The notes under the pieces were generated by a model, which worked only from the letters and a program-made list of their open reading frames with translations, ran no database searches and was not told where the DNA came from. Positions 1 through 8,228 of a stretch of DNA of 64,000 nucleotides are shown in pieces. Location: the NCBI GenBank assembly GCA_902479135.1, contig CABSNU010000004.1, forward strand, positions 1 through 64,000, written 5' to 3'. The stretch comes from an uncultured Collinsella sp. Its GTDB lineage: Bacteria > Actinomycetota > Coriobacteriia > Coriobacteriales > Coriobacteriaceae. Both the position numbers and the translations under genes were made by a program. Every line of letters begins with the position of its first letter. Within the stretch, counting starts at the first letter, position 1.

Positions 1-1
1 C

Positions 2-58
2 GGAAAGCACATTAAGTGCTTTCCTTTGCGTGCGGAACTCGCGACAAACTTAACCCGC
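2..58. repeat. Palindrome-plus-tail repeat, copy 1
   Basis: A short hairpin (arms 2-10 and 16-24 around a CACATTAAGTG core) is followed by a GC-rich 30-base tail at 29-58. The same hairpin core and tail recur in inverted orientation at 238-294. No coding potential is visible. The T-rich stretch after the hairpin is short, so it is not a convincing terminator on its own. Confidence 0.7.
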
Positions 59-77
59 CCCGGCCCCCGATGGCCCC

Positions 78-110
78 AGACCTGTCAAAAAGGGACAGGT
101 CTATTTTGGG
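78..110. repeat. Solitary REP-type hairpin
   Basis: AGACCTGTC (78-86) and GACAGGTCT (94-102) form a 9-bp hairpin that continues into GGGACAGGTCTATTTTGGG (92-110). The GGGACAG core resembles the GGGGACAGACTTA repeats flanking the transposase near 28.2-29.2 kb, so this may be a distant relic of that repeat family. Confidence 0.5.
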
Positions 111-211
111 CTGGTTTATCTGAGGATATACCGGAAGAGAAAGTATCGACAATTCAGGAAAAAAGAAAACTGAATAGACCATCTGACAAAATCGCAAGCA
201 TCACCCACCAG
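111..211. other. Gene-free spacer, no feature recognised
   Basis: About 100 bases of AT-richer sequence between the repeat structures at 2-110 and 212-358. The short reading frames crossing it have no recognisable protein character. No promoter or RNA gene could be supported. Confidence 0.4.
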
Positions 212-358
212 CCCTTTTGCTGTTCCCGGCGGGGGCCGCGGGTAAAGTTTATCGCGAGTTCCGCACGAACAGGAGGCCACTTAATGTGGCCTCCGTCGTG
301 AGCAGGACTGTAGAGCAGGAAACTCTACCCGCGGACCCCGCCGGGAACAGCAAAAGGG
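212..358. repeat. 147-bp element with 31-bp terminal inverted repeats
   Basis: The arms 212-242 and 328-358 are inverted copies of one 31-base sequence with a single mismatch. Between them lie copy 2 of the palindrome-plus-tail repeat (tail 238-267, hairpin 272-294) and a small hairpin (310-315 with 323-328). The right arm runs into the pnp terminator. The architecture resembles a non-autonomous miniature inverted-repeat element, but no target-site duplication is evident. Confidence 0.6.
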
Positions 359-384
359 CGACCCCTGTCCGGAGTCGCCCTTGC
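352..384 (-). terminator. Terminator of pnp
   Basis: On the minus strand, AAGGGCGAC pairs with GTCGCCCTT around a loop, and a TTTT run follows directly. It lies about 20 bases past the pnp stop codon. Confidence 0.75.
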
Positions 385-405
385 GGTGCTGGTTATGTAC
401 GGCTG

Positions 406-2652
406 TTACTCGGCGTCGTGGTGGCGGCGGGGCTTGCGGCCTCCGTTGTCGCCGGGACGGCGCGGGCGGTCGCTGCGCTCGGAGCGCTCGCGACGCGGAC
501 GCTCACGGCGCTGGAAGTGCTCGCCGTCGCCCTCAGAGGCACCCTCGGCGCGAGCCGGGGCCTCGGGCTTATCCAGACGATCGAGCGAAATCTTGCCGCG
601 ATCGTCAACCTCGATGACGACGACCTTGACCTCGTCGCCCACGTTGAGGACGTCCTCGACCTTCTCCACGCGGCCCTTGGCGACGCGAGAGATGTGCAGC
701 AGGCCGTCCTTACCGGGCAGCAGGTTGACGAAGGCGCCGAAGGGCTGGATGGAGACCACGCGACCGGTGTACTCCTCGCCCGGCTCGGGAACCTTGATGA
801 TGAGCTTGATGCGCTCGACAGCCTGGTCCACGGACTCGCCGGTGCCGCCGACAAAGACGGTGCCGTCCTCCTGGATGTCGACCGAGGCGCCGGTCTCGTC
901 CTGGATACCGCGGATGACCTTACCGCCGGAACCGATGACGTCGCGGATCTTGTCGGTCGGAACCTGGATGGAGACGATGCGCGGGGCGGTGCTGCGCGTG
1001 GTGTGGCGCGGCTCGGGGATCACATCGAGCATCTTCTGCAGGATGAAAGCGCGACCCTCCTTGGCCTGCTGCAGGGCGCGGGCCAGGATGTCGAAGGTGA
1101 GGCCGGTAGCCTTGTTGTCCATCTGCAGGGCGGTGATGCCCTCGGTGGTGCCGGTGACCTTAAAGTCCATGTCGCCCAGGAAGTCCTCGAGACCCTGGAT
1201 GTCGGACAGGACCACGGTCTTGCCCTCCTCCTGGATCAGGCCCATGGCGATACCGGAGACCGGGCGCTTAATGGGCACGCCGCCGTCCATAAGGGCGAGC
1301 GTGGAGCCGCAGGTCGAAGCCATCGAAGAGGAGCCGTTGGACTCCATGACCTCGGAGACAACGCGGATGGCGTAGGGGAACTCGTTCTCGTCGGGAAGCA
1401 CCGGAAGCAGAGCGCGCTCGGCCAGATTGCCATGGCCGATCTCGCGGCGCTTGGGGCTGCCCATGCGGCCGGTCTCGCCGGTGCAGAACGGCGGGAAGTT
1501 GTAGTGGTGCATGTAGCGCTTGCCCTCGGTGGGCTCGATGGTATCCAGACGCTGGCCCTCGTTGAGCATGCCGAGCGACAGGACGGAAAGCACCTGGGTC
1601 TGGCCACGCTGGAACAGACCGGAGCCGTGAACGAGCGGCAGGTAGTTGTCCTTCACCATGATGGGACGAATCTCGTCGGCGGCACGGCCGTCGACGCGCT
1701 CGCCGGTCTCGACGACCATGGTGCGCATGGCCTTCTTCTCGAGCTTTTTGAGCGCCACGGGGATCTCGCGCTCCCAAGCGGCCTGCTCCTCCTCGGTGAA
1801 CTCGGCGCGGATGGACTCCTTCAGAGCCTCGACCTTACCGATACGGGAGAGCTTGTCGGCGTCGCGAAGGGCGGCAGCCATCTCGTCGTAGTGGGCGAAG
1901 ATGCGCTCCTGGACCTCCTCGACGGGCTGGTCGAGCGGGTACTCCTTCTTGACGATGGCGCCGTTGACCTGCTCCCACTCGGCGACGAACTCGTCCTGAG
2001 CCTGACAGAAGGCAGCAAGGGCCTCCTGGCCAAACTTCATAGCGGCGAGCATGTCGTCCTCGGAGATCTCCTCGGCGCCGGCCTCGACCATCGAGATGAA
2101 GTCGGCAGAGCCGCCCAGCTCCAGGTCCAGATCGGAGTTCTCGCGCTCCTCATAGGTGGGGTTGACGATAAACTCGCCGGTCTCCACGTTGCGGCCGATG
2201 CGCACGCAGGCAAGCGGGCCCTCGAAGGGCACGCCGCCGAGCGTCATGGCCAAGGAGGCGCCCATGACGTTGATGACGTCGAAGGGGTTGACCTGGTCAG
2301 CGACGAGTGAAGTAGCGACGATGTGCACCTCGTTACGGAAGCCGTCCGGGAAGCTCGGGCGAATCGGACGGTCGATCATGCGCGCGGTGAGCGTGGCCTT
2401 CTCGCTGGGACGGCCCTCGCGCTTGAGGTAACCACCCGGGATGCGGCCGGCGGCGTACATCTTCTCGTTGAAGTCGACGGTCAGCGGGAAGAAGTCGTAG
2501 TTCTTGCGCTCCTTGGAGACGACCACGGTGTCGAGCATCGTGGTGTCGCCCTGCTTGACCAGGCACGCGCCGGTGGCCTGCTTGGCAAGCTCGCCCGACT
2601 CAAAGGTGTAGGTCTTGCCGTACAGCTCAAAGGTCTTGGATACGAGTGTCAT
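406..2652 (-). CDS. pnp: Polynucleotide phosphorylase
   Basis: 748 residues. This phosphorolytic 3'-5' exoribonuclease degrades mRNA using phosphate and can add 3' tails. The chain shows two RNase PH-like cores separated by a helical domain; the second core (about 330-560) carries the LVHGSGLFQRGQTQ and NGSSSMASTCGS signatures. Next come a KH domain with IGSGGKVIRGI (about 580) and an S1 domain (about 645-715). The tail is unusually rich in arginine and acidic residues, a common RNA-binding add-on in actinobacteria. The ATG follows AAAGGAG. It is preceded by rpsO, the usual pairing, but a terminator lies between them. Confidence 0.98.
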   Translation of the reverse strand: MTLVSKTFELYGKTYTFESGELAKQATGACLVKQGDTTMLDTVVVSKERKNYDFFPLTVDFNEKMYAAGRIPGGYLKREGRPSEKATLTARMIDRPIRPSFPDGFRNEVHIVATSLVADQVNPFDVINVMGASLAMTLGGVPFEGPLACVRIGRNVETGEFIVNPTYEERENSDLDLELGGSADFISMVEAGAEEISEDDMLAAMKFGQEALAAFCQAQDEFVAEWEQVNGAIVKKEYPLDQPVEEVQERIFAHYDEMAAALRDADKLSRIGKVEALKESIRAEFTEEEQAAWEREIPVALKKLEKKAMRTMVVETGERVDGRAADEIRPIMVKDNYLPLVHGSGLFQRGQTQVLSVLSLGMLNEGQRLDTIEPTEGKRYMHHYNFPPFCTGETGRMGSPKRREIGHGNLAERALLPVLPDENEFPYAIRVVSEVMESNGSSSMASTCGSTLALMDGGVPIKRPVSGIAMGLIQEEGKTVVLSDIQGLEDFLGDMDFKVTGTTEGITALQMDNKATGLTFDILARALQQAKEGRAFILQKMLDVIPEPRHTTRSTAPRIVSIQVPTDKIRDVIGSGGKVIRGIQDETGASVDIQEDGTVFVGGTGESVDQAVERIKLIIKVPEPGEEYTGRVVSIQPFGAFVNLLPGKDGLLHISRVAKGRVEKVEDVLNVGDEVKVVVIEVDDRGKISLDRLDKPEAPARAEGASEGDGEHFQRRERPRRERSERSDRPRRPGDNGGRKPRRHHDAE

Positions 2653-2664
2653 TGTTCTCCTTTA

Positions 2665-2689
2665 CCCCGCAGACCCCTTGCCTGCGGGC
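2665..2689 (-). promoter_or_regulatory. Hairpin in the pnp leader
   Basis: CCCCGCAG (2665-2672) and CTGCGGGC (2682-2689) form a GC-rich stem directly upstream of pnp. In enterobacteria a leader stem of pnp is the target of autoregulation through RNase III. Whether that applies here is inference from position only. Confidence 0.4.
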
Positions 2690-2755
2690 TTCTCATGTGA
2701 CGCGGGCCCCCTGCCCCCGCCACGCTTCAGAGCGTGATTGTTCACGCCCTTACAC

Positions 2756-2787
2756 AAAAAGAGCGCCCCGCTGCGCAGGACGCTCTT
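2756..2787 (-). terminator. Terminator of rpsO
   Basis: On the minus strand AGAGCGTCC...GGGGCGCTCT folds into a strong stem followed by TTTTTG. It lies 15 bases past the rpsO stop. Confidence 0.8.
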
Positions 2788-2802
2788 AGCATGTACAAAT
2801 CC

Positions 2803-3081
2803 TTACTGGATGTTGTCGCGGATGCCCAGAGCCTTGATGAGCTCACGGTACTCGACGATGTCGCTCTTCTTGATGTAGGAGAGAAGACGACGACGACGGC
2901 CGACGAGCATGAGCAGGCCACGACGGGTGTGGAAGTCCTTCTGGTGGGACTTCATGTGCTCGGTCAGCTCCTTGATGCGCTCGGACAGGATGGCAACCTG
3001 AACCTTAGGGTTACCGGTGTCGACCGGGGTGTTACCGAACTGGGCAGTCAGCTCCGCCTTGCGCTCTTTGGAAACAGTCAT
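2803..3081 (-). CDS. rpsO: 30S ribosomal protein S15
   Basis: 92 residues beginning MTVSKERKAEL. S15 binds 16S rRNA in the central domain of the small subunit. The SHQKDFHTRRGLLMLVGRRR stretch with the following LLSYIK is the family signature, and the length is normal. The frame is open 96 bases further upstream, but the ATG at 3081 has AAAGGTG just before it and gives the standard N-terminus. It stands alone between recO and pnp, with its own terminator. Confidence 0.97.
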   Translation of the reverse strand: MTVSKERKAELTAQFGNTPVDTGNPKVQVAILSERIKELTEHMKSHQKDFHTRRGLLMLVGRRRRLLSYIKKSDIVEYRELIKALGIRDNIQ

Positions 3082-3219
3082 TGTTTCACCTTTCGTTTTA
3101 CGTCGCCCGCGGGCGACTCGATTCGCCTCGGACTGGGAAGCCGCCGGTGGAGCGAGCAACCAAGGTCGAGGTACCAACAGGTCGGTATGTTACCACAAGC
3201 AGCCTACGCCTGCGCATCA

Positions 3220-3969
3220 TCACCGACCCAACATGAATTCCATCGCACGGAGCCGTTGATCGGTATGTGTTGCCGCCCAGACATGCGAAAGCCCGAGCAA
3301 AAACGCCGCAGTATGCGGGTCGATCTTTTGATCCATAAGCTCGTCGAAGGTCATGCCCATAAGGGCTCGTAACCAGGCGACCTCACCGGTCGACACAAGC
3401 TCGGCACCCGGAACGCTCGACGCGCACGACCCGCATAGCAAGCCACCCGCCTGAGACGAAAAATACGACAGCATAGGGTCGCCGCACGAAACACAGGCAG
3501 AAAAATCGGGTCGATACCCGATATGCGACAGCAGTTTAAAGACAAAGGCGGCTACCAGGAGGTCCATGTGCGCCGTATCGAGGCCGCCGCCCACAAGTTC
3601 TAAGGCGCGCGAGGAAATGGCAAAGGTAAATGGATCCTCGGCATCCTCAAACGAACATACACGCGCGACCTCGGCAATCGCGCTCGCCGCACAGGTCGCC
3701 TCGTAATCGGGGGCGGCGCCAAGGGGAGCCTCCAACAACTCGGCCTGCGACACGATGTCAAGCGAGCGTCCGTGCGCGAGCAGCATATCAACCGTGCAGA
3801 ACAGCTCGCAGCGCGCCGCCAAGCGACCGCCAGGCTTGCGCGCGCCCTTTGCCACGGCACGCACCTGGCGGCCTAGCTCGTCAAGCATCGTCAAGATCAA
3901 ATCGGTTTCCTTGAGCTTGGTCTTGTCGAGGACGAGCACTTTCGTGCGATATGTGCGAGAACCTGCCAT
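3220..3969 (-). CDS. recO: DNA repair protein RecO
   Basis: 249 residues. RecO loads RecA onto SSB-coated single strands with RecR. The N-terminal OB-fold (TKVLVLDKTKLKETDLI) is followed by a helical part and a four-cysteine zinc site (CVSCGDPM about 165 and CGSC about 185), typical of Gram-positive and actinobacterial RecO. It sits 14 bases after era, as in many genomes. The Shine-Dalgarno sequence is weak, suggesting coupling to era translation. Confidence 0.95.
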   Translation of the reverse strand: MAGSRTYRTKVLVLDKTKLKETDLILTMLDELGRQVRAVAKGARKPGGRLAARCELFCTVDMLLAHGRSLDIVSQAELLEAPLGAAPDYEATCAASAIAEVARVCSFEDAEDPFTFAISSRALELVGGGLDTAHMDLLVAAFVFKLLSHIGYRPDFSACVSCGDPMLSYFSSQAGGLLCGSCASSVPGAELVSTGEVAWLRALMGMTFDELMDQKIDPHTAAFLLGLSHVWAATHTDQRLRAMEFMLGR

Positions 3970-3983
3970 ATGCGTTCGAAAGG

Positions 3984-5054
3984 TTAATCTTCGGCGTTAT
4001 ACCCAAAGCGGCGGATTTGGGCCTCATCGTCGCGCCAGCCGGCCTTGACCTTCACGTCCAGCTCCAAAAAGACCTGCGTGCCAAAGATACGCTCAAGATC
4101 GCGACGGGCGTCGATACCGATATGTTTGATCATCTCGCCGCCCTTGCCGATGATGATGCCCTTTTGGCCCTCGCGCTCGACGTAAATGGTGGCATGCACG
4201 CGCAGCACCTTCTTGGTCTGCTCGAGCGCATCGCAGATCACGCCCACGGAGTGCGGGATCTCGTCACGGGTGCGGCGCAAGACTTTCTCGCGCACAAACT
4301 CGGCGACAAGCGTCTCGTCGGAAGCATCGGTACCCATATCTTCGGGGAACCAACGCGGACCCTCGGGCAAAAACTGCGCAACGGTCTCAATGAAGGCGTC
4401 GACGTTGAAGTTCTTCACCGACGAGGTCACGATCTCGTCGTCGTATTCCATAAGCTCATGCGCTGCCTTGAGCTGCTCCATGACCTGTGCGGGGTCGGCC
4501 TCGTCGGCCTTGGTGAGCACCAGGACCTTCTTGCAGCGGGTGCCTCTGACGCGCTCGGCAACCCAGGCGTCTCCCCTGCCGATGGGCTTGGCGGCATCAA
4601 TCAAAAACGCGACGACGTCAACGTCATTGAGCTCGAACAGGGCGCTTTTGTTGAGCTCGGAGCCCAGACCGTCCTTGGGCTTATGGATACCCGGGGTATC
4701 GACAAAGACCAGCTGGTAGCCGGGACGGTTAACCACGGCGCGCATGCGGCGGCGAGTCGTCTGGGCCACCGGCGAGGTGATGGCGACCTTTTTGCCATAG
4801 CAGGCGTTGAGCAGCGTGGACTTACCGGCGTTGGGACGACCGACCAGGGCCACAAAGCCGCTGCGGAAACCGGGCTCCACATCGCCAAAGCCCAGAGACG
4901 TCTCGTCCTCGTCACATAGGGCGTCAAGCTCCTCGTCGCTCATGCCCTCAAACGGGTCGAATTCTTCTACCTCGTCAAGCGAATCGGCATCCACGACCTC
5001 ATCCAGAACCTCGTCGTCCAGAACCTCATCGGTAGGCTGCATATTGTCGGACAT
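3984..5054 (-). CDS. era: GTPase Era with acidic N-terminal extension
   Basis: 356 residues. Era is a GTPase that binds the 3' end of 16S rRNA during small-subunit maturation. The G1 motif GRPNAGKS is at 72-79, followed by DTPG, a TKAD-type G4, and the C-terminal KH domain with IGKGGEMIKHIG. Typical Era is about 300 residues; here an extra 62 residues of mostly Asp/Glu precede the G domain. The ATG follows GAAAGGGATTCCC. It lies between dgkA and recO in a tightly packed minus-strand run. Confidence 0.96.
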   Translation of the reverse strand: MSDNMQPTDEVLDDEVLDEVVDADSLDEVEEFDPFEGMSDEELDALCDEDETSLGFGDVEPGFRSGFVALVGRPNAGKSTLLNACYGKKVAITSPVAQTTRRRMRAVVNRPGYQLVFVDTPGIHKPKDGLGSELNKSALFELNDVDVVAFLIDAAKPIGRGDAWVAERVRGTRCKKVLVLTKADEADPAQVMEQLKAAHELMEYDDEIVTSSVKNFNVDAFIETVAQFLPEGPRWFPEDMGTDASDETLVAEFVREKVLRRTRDEIPHSVGVICDALEQTKKVLRVHATIYVEREGQKGIIIGKGGEMIKHIGIDARRDLERIFGTQVFLELDVKVKAGWRDDEAQIRRFGYNAED

Positions 5055-5066
5055 GGGAATCCCTTT

Positions 5067-5444
5067 CTAAATAAAGCCAAGCGCGTGAGCAAAGACCAGC
5101 AGGCCCACGATTGCGGCGGTGATGGAAAGAACGTACACGGAAGCGGCGGCGATATCCTTGGCGCGCTTCGCCAGCGGATGAAGTTCCTGAGTCGCCAGGT
5201 CGACGATCGCCTCCATGGCGGTATTGCACAGCTCGCCGTGAATCACCAGGCCACAGCAGATGATAACCGTGGCCCACTCGGCAATGTCGAGGCCGACGAT
5301 GCAGCCGGCAATGACGGTACACACGCCCGCCGCGAGCATGACCTTGATATTACGTTCGGTTTTAACGGCGGTGACAAAGCCCTCCATGGCGTAGGAGAAC
5401 GACTTTAAAAAAGACGGATGGTCCTTGTTCGATCCGGGAATCAT
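5067..5444 (-). CDS. dgkA: Diacylglycerol/undecaprenol kinase family protein
   Basis: 125 residues, an integral membrane kinase of the DgkA family. It has a short N-terminus, three hydrophobic helices and the catalytic stretch ELCNTAMEAIVDL near 60. In Gram-positive bacteria these enzymes mainly phosphorylate undecaprenol, recycling the lipid carrier; substrate choice cannot be read from the sequence. It sits between ybeY and era, a common arrangement. Confidence 0.9.
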   Translation of the reverse strand: MIPGSNKDHPSFLKSFSYAMEGFVTAVKTERNIKVMLAAGVCTVIAGCIVGLDIAEWATVIICCGLVIHGELCNTAMEAIVDLATQELHPLAKRAKDIAAASVYVLSITAAIVGLLVFAHALGFI

Positions 5445-5453
5445 AGACGGCTC

Positions 5454-5963
5454 CTAGTCGTGGGCATGGTTGGTGATGGGACCGACATGGACCAACTTGG
5501 GGTCCTCGCCGCGCTCGAGCGCCAGATCGCGCAGGATGGCATCCTCGCGGGCCTCCATGACCTCGGCCTCGTCGTCCTCGATGTGGTCATAGCCCAGCAG
5601 GTGCAGCATACCGTGCACAAGCATTAGCCGGCACTCGTCGGCGGGACTGTTACCAAAACCGGGAGCCTGGCGAGCAATAACCTGCGGCGCCAAGATAATA
5701 TCGCCGAGCTCAATCGTCTCGTCAGCGGGAATGTCCTCATCAAAGGCAGAGTCGCACTCAAACGAGAGCACATCGGTGGTACGGTCGATACCGCGCCACT
5801 CGTGGTTGAGCTCGTGCATCTCGTCCTCGTCGACATACGAAAGGGAAATCTCGACTTCACGCTCAGCGCCCTCGGCGGCAAGCACAACCTCGCAGATGTG
5901 CTCCACCTCATGCGCGTCGAGCAGCGTATCGAGCTCGGCATCGTTGCTGATCAATACACTCAA
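5454..5963 (-). CDS. ybeY: Endoribonuclease YbeY (16S rRNA maturation)
   Basis: 169 residues. YbeY is a single-strand-specific metallo-endoribonuclease needed for 16S 3'-end processing and ribosome quality control. The zinc motif HGMLHLLGYDH is present near 135. The TTG start overlaps the phoH stop (TTGA) and has AAAGGAG five bases upstream, so the two are translationally coupled. The N-terminus is slightly acidic and longer than in E. coli. Confidence 0.95.
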   Translation of the reverse strand: MSVLISNDAELDTLLDAHEVEHICEVVLAAEGAEREVEISLSYVDEDEMHELNHEWRGIDRTTDVLSFECDSAFDEDIPADETIELGDIILAPQVIARQAPGFGNSPADECRLMLVHGMLHLLGYDHIEDDEAEVMEAREDAILRDLALERGEDPKLVHVGPITNHAHD

Positions 5964-6946
5964 CGGGACTCCTTTCGGTCACGTACGCGCCTCTCGCGCA
6001 CATCATCATAAGTATCGTATGCCTCGACGATACGTCCCACCAAGGCATGGCGCACCACGTCGGCACGCTCGAGGTGCGAAAATGCGACATCATCGACACG
6101 GCCCAAAATCTTCTCGACATCCGCCAAGCCACCACGACGACCCACCAGGTCACGCTGGCTCAGGTCGCCGGTAATCACGAACTTGGAGTTGAAGCCCAGG
6201 CGCGTCAGGAACATCTTCATCTGCTCGGGCGTGGTATTTTGCGCCTCGTCGAGCACCACGAAGGCATCACTCAGCGTGCGGCCGCGCATGTAGGCAAGCG
6301 GGGCAATCTCGATCACACCACGCTCCATGAGCTCGTCGGTACGCTCACGATCCATCATGTCAAACAGGGCATCGTAGAGCGGACGCATGTAAGGGTCGAT
6401 TTTTTCCTCGAGGGTGCCGGGCAAAAAGCCCAAATTCTCCCCCGCCTCGACAACGGGCCGCGTAAGGACCAGGCGACCCACCTCGTGGCGCTTGAGCGCG
6501 GCGACGGCGAGCGCCATGGCTAGATAGGTCTTACCGGTACCGGCGGGGCCCAGGCCAAACGTGATGGTATGCGAGCGGATGGCATCAACATAGCGCTTTT
6601 GGCCGAGCGTCTTGGGACGAATGACGCGGCCGCGATACGACAGCAGCACGTCATCGCGCAGCGACGAGACGTCGTGCTCGCCATCGCGCAGGACAGCCAA
6701 GCAACGCGAGACGTCGTCGGCAGACAGCGCGCGACCGGCAGCCGCCTCGCGAAAAGCGTGTTCGAAAAAACGCGCCACGAGTTCGACCTCGTCCGGGTCG
6801 CCGCTCACGGCAATCTGGTCACCGCGCGCAACCACATGGGCGCGAACCAAGTCTTCAACCGCGCGAAGGACAGCGTCGCCGGCGCCCAAGACGCGCGAAG
6901 GGTCAATCCCCTCGGGAACGGTAAGTCTAATCTTCGAGGCTTCCAT
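5960..6946 (-). CDS. phoH: PhoH-like ATPase
   Basis: 328 residues. A PhoH/YbeZ-type P-loop ATPase that works with YbeY in RNA metabolism. Walker A GPAGTGKTYLA and Walker B FVVLDEAQN are clear, after an N-terminal region of about 110 residues. The frame opens six codons earlier, but ATG 6946 is preceded by GGGAGG at good spacing. The start lies inside the last 20 bases of mtaB, and its stop overlaps ybeY. Confidence 0.93.
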   Translation of the reverse strand: MEASKIRLTVPEGIDPSRVLGAGDAVLRAVEDLVRAHVVARGDQIAVSGDPDEVELVARFFEHAFREAAAGRALSADDVSRCLAVLRDGEHDVSSLRDDVLLSYRGRVIRPKTLGQKRYVDAIRSHTITFGLGPAGTGKTYLAMALAVAALKRHEVGRLVLTRPVVEAGENLGFLPGTLEEKIDPYMRPLYDALFDMMDRERTDELMERGVIEIAPLAYMRGRTLSDAFVVLDEAQNTTPEQMKMFLTRLGFNSKFVITGDLSQRDLVGRRGGLADVEKILGRVDDVAFSHLERADVVRHALVGRIVEAYDTYDDVRERRVRDRKESR

Positions 6947-8219
6947 GGACCTCCCTGCGAGCATGGACTAAGCCGGAATCATCGACTCCGATGATAGCAA
7001 CATCGAGCAGGCACGGGGCTGTGAGTCCACAGGTATCGTCAAGACGGGCATGATGGAACGAGCCGAGCGTCAGGTTGTCACCATACTCGAGCACGGCACG
7101 CTCGACCGTGCCCACGCGACGACGAGCGTCGGCAATAGCGAGCTCCTGTGCCGCGGCCCGCATACGGCGGCTACGCTCGGCCATAACCTCGGGCGGCACT
7201 TGGTCGGGCATGTCGGCAGCAAGGGTACCGGGACGCTTGCTATAGCGGAATACGTGCATACGCGAGAAACCCACACGGCGGCATAGCGCCAGCGACTCCT
7301 CGAATTCCTCGTCCGTCTCGCCGGGGAAGCCGACGATGACATCGCACGAAAGAGACACCTGGGGCAAGTTGGCGCGAATCATGCGCACCGTGTCCTCAAA
7401 GGCCTCGGCGCTATAGGGACGGCCCATGCGATGCAGGGTCGCCGCGCAGCCGGACTGCACGGGCAGGTGCAAAAACGGGGCGATACGCTGCGGATAGCGC
7501 GCCATAACCTTAAGCAGGCGCTCAGAGATATCCATGGGCTCGACCGAGGAAATGCGCACATGCGGAATAGACGTGCGCTCCATGATGGCCTCGAGCAACT
7601 CATCGATTTCGACATGCTCGTCGGTCGCGCTCTTGCCATCGTAGGCACCCAAGTTCACACCGGTCAGCACTACCTCGGGCACGCCGGCCTCCTGGGCCTC
7701 GCGAACTTGCTCGAGCACGGACTCGACGGGCACGGAGCGCTCGGGGCCGCGCGCCTTCCACACAATGCAATAGGTGCAGCGGTGGTTGCAGCCGTCCTGA
7801 ATCTTCACGCCCAGGCGAGAGCGACCGAGCGCATCGACCACCTCGCCATCGCTGCAGGCGGGAACGCTATCGGACTCAACGCCCAGCACCTCGCAGACAC
7901 GTTCGGCGACATCGATCTTGGACGGCTCGGCGATCACGCGATCCGAAAGCTCCAGCAGCTCCTCGGGATGCAAATTAACCACGCATCCGGTCACGACCAC
8001 ATAGGGCTCGTTTGGATGGGCCAGCGCATGACGAACGGCCTTACGGGTCTTGGCCTCAGCCTCGCCCGTAACGGCACAGGTGTTAATGACGATCAGATCG
8101 GCATCCTGGGGCTCCACCATAGCAAAGCCCAGGCGCATAAGATCGGCAGTGATACGGTCGGACTCAACCCGGTTGACACGGCAGCCGAGGTTGACGACGG
8201 AAATATGGGGTGCGAGCAC
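6927..8219 (-). CDS. mtaB: tRNA t6A37 methylthiotransferase MtaB
   Basis: 430 residues. MtaB converts t6A to ms2t6A at position 37 of ANN-decoding tRNAs. The N-terminal UPF0004 domain carries cluster cysteines in NLGCRVN, NTCAVT and TGCVV. The radical SAM motif CNHRCTYC lies near 143-150, with a short TRAM-like region at the C-terminus. MtaB rather than MiaB or RimO is preferred from the NLGCRVN and NTCAVTGEAEAKTR patterns. The GTG start follows AAGGAGCCCGC, 10 bases after dnaJ. Confidence 0.92.
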   Translation of the reverse strand: MLAPHISVVNLGCRVNRVESDRITADLMRLGFAMVEPQDADLIVINTCAVTGEAEAKTRKAVRHALAHPNEPYVVVTGCVVNLHPEELLELSDRVIAEPSKIDVAERVCEVLGVESDSVPACSDGEVVDALGRSRLGVKIQDGCNHRCTYCIVWKARGPERSVPVESVLEQVREAQEAGVPEVVLTGVNLGAYDGKSATDEHVEIDELLEAIMERTSIPHVRISSVEPMDISERLLKVMARYPQRIAPFLHLPVQSGCAATLHRMGRPYSAEAFEDTVRMIRANLPQVSLSCDVIVGFPGETDEEFEESLALCRRVGFSRMHVFRYSKRPGTLAADMPDQVPPEVMAERSRRMRAAAQELAIADARRRVGTVERAVLEYGDNLTLGSFHHARLDDTCGLTAPCLLDVAIIGVDDSGLVHARREVHGSLED

Positions 8220-8228
8220 GCGGGCTCC

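Noticed and set aside
217..2310. A 697-codon plus-strand frame opposite pnp
   Set aside because: Low-complexity Ala/Leu/Gly/Asp composition, no ribosome site and no family features; pnp on the other strand is unmistakable.
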